This document shows positions 47,141 through 58,439 of a stretch of 64,000 bases of DNA, piece after piece. The stretch comes from Massospora cicadina (taxonomy: Eukaryota; Entomophthoromycota; Entomophthoromycetes; Entomophthorales; Entomophthoraceae): contig JAKSZP010009547.1 of NCBI GenBank assembly GCA_022478985.1, positions 32,391-96,390 of the forward strand, written 5' to 3'. The stretch's first letter is position 1, and every line of letters begins with the position of its first letter. The notes beneath the pieces were generated by a model. That model was not told where the DNA came from. It did not search any database and worked only from the letters and a program-made list of their open reading frames with translations. The translations under genes and the position numbers were made by a program.

Positions 47141-47953
47141 TGCACTCACACCTTATTCCCTATTGGGATATTAACCAGGTCATGCTTTTACATGCTTCAA
47201 TACTAGTGATTTACTTGATTGGGGATTAATGCCAATTTTATTAATTAGTGTTTGTGACTTTAGGCTTCTGAGGAGGAAGCTTCAACTTAGAATTCAATCA
47301 ACCAAAGCTATTTTGATGTCTTATAGGCTTCTGAAAAGAAATTTAGAATTAGCAATCATGTCAATTGAGAGTTTAATTATAGCTGATTTGATTAGACTTC
47401 CAAGGGTTATCAGTCTGAATCCCAATAGCTTTTAGTTTACCAGACTTTCAGGCGCAATCAACACAACTTTAGGTATCAAGTCAATGGAAGCTCTTATTAA
47501 TAGCATAACGAATGCTGCAGGTTAATGAATAGTAGTAGGGTTATTCACTGGCAACCAATGTCAAGTATTTTGATAGGAGGGCAATTTAATTGCCATTTAC
47601 TGCTTAAGGTTTTAGAATTACTGGTGTTGATGCTGGAAATAATTGAGGGAATGGTTGGCAGCAACCAATACTGATGTTTTCTGATAGGTGGGTCTTAAAT
47701 TGCTATGAGTCACCTATGTATATGTGAAAATCATATCCCTAATAAAGATCTTTGTTCCTTAGGTTTAATAAATTTTTGCTAGTATTGCTTTAGTTTATTA
47801 TAGGTAATGGTTGACTAAATTTTTTAAGTAAACAAGGTCAAGTTTTACCTGAACTATTAAAAGCTCAGATAATTCTTATTTTATCAAACAGAAAGCTTTG
47901 TAAGTTAAGTGTTAGTTCCCTCACAAACCTGTGCATTTTCCACTTTTCAATAA

Positions 47954-47973
47954 TTGGTGCTCACTACAAAGGG
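47954..47973 (+). other. Primer-binding-site-like motif
   Basis: TTGGTGCTCACTACAAAGGG, a near-perfect match to the shared primer-binding site, 833 bp after the previous one. The gag-like relic downstream lies on the same strand, so this may be the 5' end of an element E interrupted by A2. Confidence 0.5.
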
Positions 47974-47999
47974 TTTCTGATCTGGCGTTGTCTTTTAGT

Positions 48000-50900
48000 A
48001 AAAGATTCATTAGTATGAGTTGCAACTATCAAGTGAAGGGGTAAACTGCTGAGTTGAGGCAGCTGCGTGCAGAATTTCTGAAAACGTGTACTTAGAATAC
48101 GTTGGAATGGAGACTGCAGTGAAACTTGTAAATTAGTAGATAAACTTATCAAGCAGGTCAAAGAGGCTAAAGATTATATTACAGAACTGCAATTACTTAT
48201 CAGTGACCTAAATCTCTGAATCAGGCTGAAATTAAAAGATTTGAACCAAGTTGTCAGAACTTGAAGCTCAGGTTTTACTCTGTATCCATTTAGCAAGGTG
48301 AGGTCTTGATGGGGAGAGTCAATGTCATGGAGGATATTATGACAAACAGTTTTGGACATGATCAGAACACAAGATCAAGTCATGCTATTATTGACATACT
48401 TAGATAAAAATGTTGACAGGCTCTTTCACCTTACAAAATAGCTAGAAATGATGTGTTGAGAGAATCAGAAGTTGAAGGCATGGAAACTGAACTGGAAGAA
48501 ATGGGAAAAATACCATTATTGATTGGCTATCCGAGTTGGAAGGGACCTAGTGTAATATATGGAAATATTCCAGTTTCAAACGCCATAAGCCTTATGTTAG
48601 GCACCATTTAATGATGCTGAAATATTGCCCAGCACATAGCTGGACTTCTGAGGAAAAGTTAGAGACTAAGGCAACCGACTAAATTAACCTTAGAATTAGA
48701 AAAACTCAAATGAAGGAAAAGAACAAAAGGTGAGAGAGGCTGAAAACCTAAAGTAACACTTATTTTATGCCTAACAGATTTTGGCAAGCAAGGCATAATT
48801 ACCAGAATGCTATGACGCTGCAAAAATGAAAAGGAAAAGACAAAGAAAAAGAGGGAGCCAATATCCATGAGCTCAGGCTTTGTTATGTAAAAATCTTGTC
48901 ACATTATGGAAACCACAAATTAAGGCAAGGGAGAGGCCAGAATAGCCTCCAAGTGGAAGAGAAATCCAAACTTATGTTTGAAAAAGTGCAGTCTTAATCT
49001 TTTAAGCTCACTTTTTGGGAGCCCCTCCATGCGCCATTCTTTAGGCACTTTTGAGCCTGAAAATGGCTTGGGAGGAGTGCAGCTCAACGCTGAGCCCAAC
49101 CCTTAACTGAATTTTCCTTTAAGCTTTTCCAATTCAGGTTTGGATTACCAAATCCTGAGTCAAAATGTAACAATCAGGTTGAACCCAACCATTAAATCAC
49201 CCCCATCGTCAGATTATGGTGGTTGAGTAAAAAATAAACCTTTGACAACCATCAGATCAGGCTGATTATCCTTTCAATGCTAGAGCTAATACCTTAACTT
49301 GCACCTCAAAGCTTAGTGCACTTACACGGTTTGGGCCAAATATCTCAACTAAAATTCAATCAAGTACTTTATTAATAAGCTTGAGCCAAATAAGCTCACA
49401 AATTATGGCCAATTATCTATGAATCAAATCTCAGCAATTAGTCCCAATTATTGGGAACACAATCAAACAACTAGTATACAAAATCGTTTGGGACTGACCC
49501 AAAGTTAACGTTTAAAAGTCCCATAGACCATCAGATGAACAAAAAAATGTGATTAATTTCCCACCCTAGGGCAAAATTCGTATATCAATCTGCATAATCA
49601 GCACAATAGCACTTGAACATGGACCTCCCAAAAGGGAATACCTAGTTCTATCAAGAGAGAGGTCTGCTGACGTCCCAATTAGGGGTACATCATCTACTTT
49701 AATCGATGCAAGAATTTAATAAAAGGTGTATTTTTTCAGAAGTATGACGAAAATCAAATCAAAACGATCCTAGGACAGTTTTGCATGTTTTTATCGCAGT
49801 TTTTGCCCCTGAAATCCTCCTGATTTTTAGAGTATCTTTGTCACCAATAAACCTAAGAATAGGTCTCATTCATATCAGTTTAAGGGCTGAACTGAGGTAG
49901 TAAAATATCTGTTGAAATGGCGTTCTTGAATGTGACCAGAGATGCTCTAGAGGTATAAATACTGGTGCTTGGCCTAATGACTGATTATCTATATATACCT
50001 TCTAATAAAAGGTACTTTATTTCATCTCTTTCCCAGTTTTCTCATCTGAATCTTTTCCTTGGAGAAGTGCAACAAGCTGGAAGTACCAAATCCCCAGCTT
50101 TATCTATCCCTGCCTCAGAAGTTGTTTCTGATTATGAAGAAAATATTGATCCCAAAATTGACCAGAAGAGTCAGGGCTATTTCAATAAGCCTAGTGAGTT
50201 TTTTGAATGGTCAGAGTACTGTAACTTACTGGTAAAATCGATAATTTATTGATCGAACATCTTCCCAATTTAGCATGCAGGATTTCAATTATCAAGCAAG
50301 CTATCCTTGGAACTTAACAACTGGTGCTAACTCAAACCCAGTGACACTCTCCAAAATGGATTCCCATAACCAATTCCTGACAGATTTGGCCAGATGAGAA
50401 AGCAACAACAAGATTGAAACTAGTGACAAGGAAATCTCAGATTATTTTAATACCAGCCGCCAAGGCTCTGAAGCTGGTACCTTCTACTCCCTGGATCTTA
50501 TCACATTGGGGGGAGCTCATACATATACAACCAGCCCAATTAATCTTACATCTGCAAGGATAAAAGCTATTCTGGAAACCCTATATCAGGGTTTTAGGAT
50601 TGGTACTTCACAAATCAATCCATCCCTCAGCCTGTTCTACTACTTTAAGGATCAGGTGCTCAAGGTGGAGATATATATATGAAGTACCGAAATGCAACCA
50701 TAGCATCTCTTGCCAAACGTCTCACAGACAGTCAAGCAACAAATGAATTTCTGATTAACTTTGTTCAACCCACAATTAAGCATACCTAGAAAATCATTGC
50801 TAGACAAAATCTAGAAATCATGGAAATCTACCATGTGCAAGGGGAGGAGCAATCTTCCCAAAATGCTCTATTTTTTAGTACTAGTGGTGCCCAACCCAAA

Positions 50901-51213
50901 AGGGAGAGCCGCCACACATCTTTAATCACATATGGGCCAAACAAAGGGATGATCATAAATTGAAAATTCCTAATATAGCCCCTAGGTTATCAGCCTAGGA
51001 AGTCATATCAGATGGCGAGGAGGCTTTGGGGGAAACTTTTGTCTGGCATCCGCTTTAGCTGGCGGACCATGGTGGACAGCATTGGGGTGGGAGCATCAGC
51101 GACATGGGGCATAAGGAGGTATAGTTGGGGGTTTTCTTCATGTATGAGGCCGGTGATGTCAATCGCCTCAACGTATTGAGCAGTTGATGCTCAGCAAAAA
51201 TGTTGAGAGCCAG
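48000..51213 (+). pseudogene. Gag-like relic of a plus-strand LTR element (element E)
   Basis: Readable pieces are separated by stops: near 48,440-48,600 ESEVEGMETELEEMGKIPLL; the open frame 49,965-50,252 (SIPASEVVSDYEENIDPKID); about 50,399-50,681 with SDYFNTSRQGSEAGTFYSLD and SARIKAILETLYQGFRIGTS; and 50,681-50,960 with MKYRNATIASLAKRLTDSQA. The mix of charged coiled stretches and a helical block followed by a polar tail suits Gag, and a primer-binding-site-like motif lies upstream. No zinc knuckle or pol was found. Element A2 interrupts it at 51,213 and related low-complexity sequence may continue after 63,203. Confidence 0.35.
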
Positions 51214-51707
51214 TGTTATAAAATTGGCGATATTTAAGAGATACGCTGATGGATTTGCACAGATTTTAACCCACTGAGCAAGTAGGAACAACGATATGAT
51301 TGTTGCATTGAAACAACAAACTAAACTTTCAAATAAATATGGAGCACTTGCTCCCGCAGCTTTTTTTATTTAGTATATTTAATATCGCAAATTCTTCCTG
51401 TTACACTTACTCTTTACTTACTTTAAAACAACCAACCTTTGATCAACTTGTCTCGCCTATATTGTAGCAACTTCAGATGCTATCGTTTATATAGCTTAGT
51501 AATTTAATTCGCCATATCTCATTGACTCCATCAATTATTCATTTGTTAATTTTGGCATTGCCTAATTTGAGGCAAATTCTCAATAACCTAATATCGCCTT
51601 ATGTATAGGCGCTCAATTAATTGATACTCATAGTAAACTCAATAGATCCAATCCATTCCGCCATCACAACTGAGGGCATATCATCCAGTCATATCAGAAG
51701 CGCGACA
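51214..51707 (-). repeat. A2 3' LTR
   Basis: TGTTATAAAATTGGCGATAT to CGCGACA, followed by TTACCCCCCTCTGACTGG, the complement of a polypurine tract. Confidence 0.9.
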
Positions 51708-51774
51708 TTACCCCCCTCTGACTGGATGATAAGGCTCCTATTGCCTATACACACAGAGGAACTTTGCATGCACT

Positions 51775-52709
51775 CAGTTGATGATCTGACCGCTAGTGGG
51801 GTCCTTGATAGTATATGAATCCACACCTTTATTTTCAATAACTTTAAATGGCCCAATCCAGATGCTGGCCAACTTGTGTTTACGGCCAAATCCATGTTGG
51901 TCATGGAATAGAACCATATCAACTTCCTTGATCTGCGCCAACCCGCTATAATGTACCTGATTGGCAGCCTGATTCCTGATCTTCTTGGCTAAGCTAAAGG
52001 AATATGCTTCAGTCTGCAATTTGATCAGAATGTTTGCAAGGTTAGTCAAATAGTGATGGGGTTCCATTCCGCCAATGTCTTCTACACACAAATAAAGTAA
52101 CGCCAGAAGAGCTGGGTGCTAGCCATAAAGCAGTTGGAATGGGCTTTCCCCGTGGTGGAATAGTAACTGATGTTATAGGCAAACACAGCAGTGGAAAGAA
52201 GGAAGGTCCAATCAGATGGTCAATCCATTACTATATTTGCGTAGGATATTCGCCAGAGTCCCATTCACTCGTTTGACCATTCCATTAGATTTGGGGTGGT
52301 TTGGGTTCATTAGAACCCCAAGGATACCCATAAGCTTGTTCAGTTTGGGGAAAATGTGCGAGGTGAAGTATGTTCCGATGTCAGTGAGAATAAACTGAGG
52401 GCATCCATGTTGCTAAATAAGACACTCCATCACAAACTTGGCCACTGTAACTGCCCCCAAATCTCGTATTGCCCTTGCTTCAACCCACCAGGTCAAATGG
52501 TCAATAGCCACAAGAATGTACTTACACCGGTTAGCTCCAGTTGGAAAGGGACCAACGACATCCAGGGAAACAGTATGCCAAGCAAAGTGTGGTTTCACTA
52601 CCTGATATAAAGTCTTACTGTGGAATGGCTTCTCCACTGGGCACTGATGGCAACAGGAAATGGTTTTGAGCACATTAGGTTCATATTTTCCCAGTAGTAC
52701 TGAGGGCAC
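51775..52709 (-). pseudogene. A2 integrase
   Basis: The reading 52,709-52,413 holds the Cys half of the zinc finger (SCCHQC), then HTVSLDVVGPFPTG with the first Asp. After a stop the core continues with FILTDIGTYFTSHI (second Asp kept) and NGMVKRVNGTL, in which the catalytic Glu is Lys (codon 52,272-52,274). The C-terminal part 52,091-51,774 (VDMVLFHDQHGFGRKHKLAS, then IWIGPFKVIENKG) aligns with A1. With E changed to K, strand transfer should be lost. Confidence 0.85.
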
Positions 52710-52993
52710 AACAACTCCATTGTCCTATGCACCTCCCCCATGTCTGACTGCCTTGTGGGTGCTCATAATAATTCCTGGCCGTGCTGAGGGTCAAGGAAAA
52801 TTAACTATAGAATCGCCGATATGCTTGTACAGTTCTCATTCCATTGAAAGGTATTTGCTCTCATTTCACTTAATGCTTTGATCACTTTGGGAGGTTCATC
52901 ATCATACTTTCCGCAGATCATTTTGTCAAAAATTATATCGCTTACATCTGCCATAACTGCAATTGTTGGCAATCTTGATAAACAATCGGCATT

Positions 52994-53383
52994 CTAGTAT
53001 TTTACTCCAGGTTGATGAAGAATTTCGAAATTGTATGCTTGCAATCTAAGAGCCCATTGGGCCAGGAGCCCTTCCAGTTCTTTCAGATTTTGTAACCAGC
53101 GTAGTGAGGCATGATCCGTTACAACTTTGAATTTCACCCCATGCAGATACACCCAGAATTGCTTATAGGCGTAGATCACCGCTAAGCACTCCCACTTGGT
53201 CACAGTATAATTGCGCTCATGGCTGTACAAGATATGACTGCAATATGCTACGGGGTGTTCCTCTCCTTCCTCATCTTTTTGGGATAGGACTGCCCCCACG
53301 GCGGAAAGGGATGCATCCATCTGAACGATGAACTCTTTTTCAAAATTAGGATAGCATAACACTGGCGCGCTGGTCAGTGCCAT
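52994..53383 (-). pseudogene. A2 RNase H domain
   Basis: One open frame of about 129 codons. It shows QMDASLSAVGAVLSQKDEEG (first Asp kept), HPVAYCSHILYSHERNYTVT, then WECLAVIYAYKQFWVYLHGV with the conserved Glu and FKVVTDHASLRWLQNLKELE with the second Asp. It is the best preserved domain of A2 and agrees closely with A1. Confidence 0.85.
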
Positions 53384-53410
53384 TCAAAGCATATCAAAAG
53401 CGTGTTGCTG

Positions 53411-54719
53411 TCATTCCATCCATTTAAAAGTGGTGTCTTTCCTTAATAACTTGAATAGTGGGCCCCCAATACAGCTGAAATTAGGGATGAAGCGCTGGTA
53501 ATATCTGACCATTCCCAAAAAGACCTGTATATCCTGCTTGCTGTTGGGCGGAGTCATTTTCCAAATAGCTTCCACTTTGGCTGGTTGAGGTCTCAGCCCT
53601 GTGGCATCAACCATAAACCCCAGGTACTTTAGCTGGTCCTTTAAAGAAGTGGCATTTCCGGGGTTTGATCTTGATGTTGGCCTCAACAAGCCAGTGAAAT
53701 ACAGCTTCAAGATGATCAAGGTGTTCAGAGAAGGTTTGGGAGAAAACATTAATGTTGTCAAGGTATACAAGGATGCACAACAGTTTTAGGTCCCCAAGAA
53801 TAGTGTCCATTGCCCGTTGAAATGTAGCTGGGGCATTACACAGCCCTTGTGGCATCTGGGTTGGTTGGAAAAGACCTTTGGATGTGATTACAGCGCACTT
53901 CTCCTGCTCTGCCGGTGGCAACTTGATTTGTCAATAGCCCAAGATCAGGTCCATAACAGAGAAGAAACGAGTTCCCCCTAGCCAATCTAAACGCGTCGTC
54001 CATCCGTGGTAAGGGATATGAGTCCTTTTTAGTGATGCTGTTGAGCTTCCGGTAATCTATTACTACACAGTTGGTGCCGTCCATTTTTTTAACAATCAGA
54101 ATGGGTGAATCCCATGGACTTTTTGACATTTCAAGCATCCCTTGCGCTAATAGTTTGTCAATTTCCTCAGTCACAACTTCTTCAGCCACCCTTGATTGGC
54201 AGATCAGCCTTGCCCTAATGGTAGGATGATCTCCAGTGTCCAGCTTATGAACCACCCGCCGCGCACATCCTAAATCATGGTCATTGACAGTGAAAATCTC
54301 TTTATATTTTTGAAATAAAGCAATTTCCCTATCCTTCTGTGGTTCTGATAGCACCATTAATTCATCATGTGAAACAACTGCCATTACACTGAGCTGTGGT
54401 GTGGACGGCAGATCAAATCCCTCCAGTGACCCAAAGTCATGAACCAAAAGAACCTCCTCAACAGGAAGAAAGTGTAATATGCCACTATTTGGTGGCGCCG
54501 GATTTGCAGTGGTACTGTTTGTAGATTTGTGAGCAAAACTTTGATCTCCCCCTGCCCTAGTAAAATATTTGGAGCCACGTGGGACTCAAGCCATGATTGC
54601 ATATATGGCCCAATAACCTCCCCATAGAGTCCATCTGGAATTTTAATCACTAAGTCAGTGTTTACTATAAATTGATGCCCAGATGGAATAGATATAGGTC
54701 CGGCAGCTCTGAGTGGCAA
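53411..54719 (-). pseudogene. A2 reverse transcriptase
   Basis: Readings 54,719-54,384, 54,447-53,836, 53,921-53,607 and 53,770-53,411 overlap in different frames, so at least three frameshifts break the domain. Motifs: DSPILIVKKMDGTNCVVIDY and RKLNSITKKDSYPLPRMDDA in the fingers, QGLCNAPATFQRAMDTILGD (motif B), and YLDN in place of YLDD (codon 53,754-53,756 is AAC). The connection reads IQVFLGMVRYYQRFIPNFS. Loss of an active-site Asp should abolish polymerisation. Confidence 0.88.
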
Positions 54720-54930
54720 CCCTTGATATTCAAATATCTGTTGAGGAAGGGCCTAGGTTTTGCCTTTAACTGATGGTAGCGCACTGGAACAACTCCATCG
54801 CTATAAGCTAGTTAATATTCCCCATATGCACTGGGTCATTTGGTACTCCGCTAGAGGTAAAGTGAATTGGGATTCGCTGACCCAATATTTCAAAAGTCTC
54901 ATTTGTCATATTGATAACAGCCCCATAGTG

Positions 54931-55185
54931 TCATAAGAAGGAATTTCCAATTAAAAGATCGTAATTGCTATTTGGTAACACTATAGCTGGAGCTACCATG
55001 ACAATAGAACCAAACCTCAGCGGAAGGGCACTGTATGCACCCTCAGAGACTGTATTTTCCACTCCAGCAGTGCTGTATACCATCCGGTGTTCCACATCCA
55101 GTTTTAATGCCAATCTGGCCACCAATTTGGTGGAGACTATGTTGACAGGTGCGCCAGTATCTATGATGGCATGGACTCAGGTCTT
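54931..55185 (-). pseudogene. A2 aspartic protease
   Basis: The active site reads HAIIDTGAPVNIVSTKLVA with D-T-G intact, followed by MVYSTAGVENTVSEGAYSAL and APAIVLPNSNYDLLIGNSFL. An in-frame stop lies four codons before the active-site segment, so the precursor cannot be made. A1 aligns over the whole length but has DMG. Confidence 0.8.
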
Positions 55186-55352
55186 AGCTACAACCAGATC
55201 ACAGTAAGTACATTTGGAGTAAGATGCATCTCGATTGTTGATGACATTGACATCTAAAGAATCTCTGTTTCCAAGGAAACAAGCAATCCCCTCAACAATT
55301 CTGGGGTATTGTTTTATAATAGTTTGGACCGGAAGGGCGATGCTTACTGCTT

Positions 55353-56593
55353 TTAAGAAAGGTGCATCTGAGGAGGGTCTAACTTTTCAGGGGTTACTTG
55401 GCCAAACATTTGACAAGCGTACGGCTCAACCTGCATCTGAAACCCCCTTTCCCCCTCAGCCGCTGACTGTACTTGTGTCAAAACATTCACCCCTCCAATC
55501 GGCTGCTGATATAAAACTGACTCATTGTGCAAGGAAACTTCCGCTGAATATTCAAATTTGGGTTCAGGTGGGATGTTTAGGTTTGGTATAGCGGAGATAG
55601 AGAATCCCTTCTCTACTCCGCTCTGACTTTTCCCTTGCCATACTGTTCCAGCTGTACACAAGAGACCAGTTTAGTAGGGTACCATCGTGCCAGATGCCAT
55701 GACGACTGCATTCGAAACATCTGACCCCATAGGGCCCACATCCTTGATTAATGCGATACAATTCATGGCAAGAGTTGGGCTGGCAATGATCAGCATAAAC
55801 AGGTCTAGTGTGGTAGCAACCCAAGGATAGTAATCAGGAATGGGGTGGACATTTAACTGCTGATGATAACTTGGTGAAATCTGAACTGGATTGATAGAGT
55901 TCCCCAAATATGATGGTTCATTAGTTATAGCAGTATGATTCCAATCAGCATTAGGTGGAGGGAAGTTGGCTGATATGCGGTGCAGGAACTGAACAAGTTT
56001 AATCAAAGGTACATCCTCATCCAACAGTGTGGCCATTACGTTATGTAGCTCATGGTATGGCTTTATAGCAGAAGTCATTGCAATACACACATCAGCTTCA
56101 GATAAAACTCTGGTCCCAATTAGCATGTGAGATTCCACTGTAAAGCGCTCAGCAAAAGTGGTGAGAGTTTCATTATGTTGAAACTTGATGGTAAAAAATT
56201 TGACCTTCCGCTGGGACATCTTTGCAGTTCCACCAAACAATTACAGCACCATGTTTTTGACTCCTGGTATATAGGGGAACTACCTGAAAGGTAACAGACG
56301 ACTTGATCAGCGCTTCCAACACCCAAGGAAGAAATTAACAATTTTGCTCTTCATCAATCCGAGACTCCTTCAGTTGCAATATCAAATTACTTAAAGTACA
56401 AATAAATATTCCCTTCACAATTGAATGGGGGCAGCTTAGTGCAGTGGACCTCCTGGAGCAGCTCATCTTGTTTTTTAAGCACAGCATCCAATGCCAGTTT
56501 TAGCTCTGCATAGGCAAATGACCCAGAGAGTTGGGTAGGATATTTATCAAAACAACATTGATGCAACTTTGCTGACAACTGAGTTTTAATCAT
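55353..56593 (-). pseudogene. A2 gag
   Basis: Starts at the ATG 56,593-56,591, 38 bp inside the LTR border. A short heptad stretch AYAELKLALDAVLKKQDELL leads into the capsid-like part (56,240-55,671: MSQRKVKFFTIKFQHNETLT, then FAERFTVESHMLIGTRVLSE and IKPYHELHNVMATLLDEDVP), homologous to the A1 capsid. A degraded knuckle near 55,720 (CFECSRHGIWHD) keeps the Cys pair only. Overlapping frames show frameshifts. It lacks the long coiled-coil region of A1. Confidence 0.75.
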
Positions 56594-56611
56594 CTATAAT
56601 TGATCAATGGG

Positions 56612-56631
56612 CCCCCTGTAGTGAGCACCAC
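56612..56631 (-). other. A2 primer-binding site
   Basis: On the minus strand reads GTGGTGCTCACTACAGGGGG directly after the LTR. Confidence 0.75.
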
Positions 56632-57047
56632 TGTTATAAAATTGGCGATATTCAAGAAATATGCTGACGTATTTTCACAGGGTTCAACCCACTGAGCAAG
56701 TAGGAACAACGATATGATTATTGTTGCCTTGAAACAACAAAATAAACTTTTAATAAATATGGAGCACTTGCTCTTGCAACTTTTTTTATTTAATATATTT
56801 AATATTGCGGATTTTTCCTGTTCCACTTACTCTTAACTTACTTAACAACAAACAATTTTTGATCAACTTGTCTCGCCTATATTGTAGTGACTTTGGATGC
56901 TACCATTTATATGGCTTAGTAACTTAATTCGCCATATCTCATTGTCTCCATCAATTCTTCATTCAAAAATTTTGCCATCGCCTAATTTGAGGCAAATTCT
57001 CAATAACCTAATATCGCCTTATGTTGAGGCGCTCAATTAATCGATAC
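56632..57047 (-). repeat. A2 5' LTR, first part
   Basis: Colinear with 51,214-51,630. Interrupted by element B after GATAC (57,043-57,047). Confidence 0.9.
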
Positions 57048-58206
57048 TGTAAGTCCTGGGGAACATCCTCTGGGCATTGATCGGGCCATTTTCTTGTTCC
57101 TGAGCAAGAAGGCACTGAAGAGGATGGCTGTACCCCTCATTACTCAGGGCGATCTCGCTCATGTGGTAGATGAGCACTGGGTAACAGCTCTTGCTTCAGA
57201 TCCTGCTTCCAGTGCTCACACTCACCTCAGAAGAACTGCTATGGGGAATGAATGAAATCTGCGCTGAGATTGCTGAAATGAAATTGATCAGAACTAATTT
57301 GAGTAGCAATCAGTCCAATGCTTGGATTTCAAATAGTCAAAAAGGTATGAAGACTGATCTATCAGCTGGAATGCCCAACAGTTGCAATTTGGTTAATACA
57401 ATGATTCAAAAAAATTACCTTCCTCCAAAAGTCATTATGGATCATCCCGATGGGCAGGTAACAGCATCAGACACCATCAATGAGGGTTTGAAGCTCCCTG
57501 CTGACAAATAAGGCATTGCGCCTGATGAAATGCTACTGACTGAACAAATGGCCCAGCAACCGAGCACAGGCGGGTTGGACGTCCCAAACCCATTCCCAAC
57601 CAAATGGGTCCACCCCTATGTGGGGTGGCCTTGGGGATTCCTGCTGCTCATCAGGCTAAACGCTGTCACATCAACTGTCAGAAATGCAGTCGAGCCTCAG
57701 CTTGGATGTTTGAGGTCAAACCAACAGCAACTCAGCCTGCCACCAAATTCTTTGATGTTGGTTCCCAGTTAAATTATTTGTTCCCCATACCCAAACAATT
57801 CGCTGGTTAGGTTAAACTTGCGGGACCTGATCCCAGCTTGTTTCCCCTCTAAATCAACTACTATTTAATCAGTCGCATCACACTAAGAAAATTGTTGGTC
57901 AATTTTTCTTTCTTAAATTTTCCATTAAAAAACCTTCCCCAAAAAATTTTAGTTTTTATATGTTGAAAAAACCGCCTCTTCCGCCGGCACTCTCATACCC
58001 CTCAGGGTTAACAGCCAAGTTCATCTGGTATTTTATTTTGTGCCTGTATGAAATTCTGGCTCACCAGCAGATATTGGTGAAACTCCTTTCCAGTTTCATA
58101 TTCGTCATACCAGCAGCAGTGCCTTGGGCATTCTGGTTTGCCATTTGGGTGCTCTGGCACCTTGGCTGGCAGGCCAGTCTAATTCTTACTTGTTGTTCGC
58201 CTGACA
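57048..58206 (+). repeat. B 5' LTR
   Basis: Carries the same coding-like reading as the 3' LTR, open for the first 54 codons before a 1-bp insertion near 57,212; the reading then continues in the frame of 57,191-57,511 and, past one TAA, to about 57,660. Confidence 0.92.
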
Positions 58207-58439
58207 TAATCGACCAACCATTATTCTTTGCCATTTCCGCCTTTCTCATGTATATTGGCGCAGCAATGGTCCCTCCTTTTCAACTGAACCAGGTTGTGAA
58301 GAAGATTTTCTCTGCCCACAATAGTCCAGCCCCACTCAAAACTTCAAACCCATACCCCATAGTTGCCGCGGCTATTCTGCCCATGTCAGCACAATCTGAC
58401 ATCTTGGACTTGCAACGAGTTTACCCCCATTAAAGCCTA
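58207..58439 (+). other. B leader region without gag
   Basis: Begins TAATCGACCAACCATTATTC, which does not look like a complement of a tRNA CCA end. An open frame runs across the LTR border (57,960-58,433) but shows no Gag feature or zinc knuckle. Gag and primer-binding site seem to have been deleted before or after insertion. Confidence 0.55.

Noticed and set aside
55235..55591. Plus-strand 118-codon frame in A2
   Set aside because: Antisense to the gag-protease linker of A2.
57960..58433. Membrane-like 157-codon frame across the B 5' LTR border as an envelope gene
   Set aside because: It is hydrophobic only in the LTR part, lies upstream of pol and has no signal peptide or conserved order; most likely chance in C/T-rich sequence.
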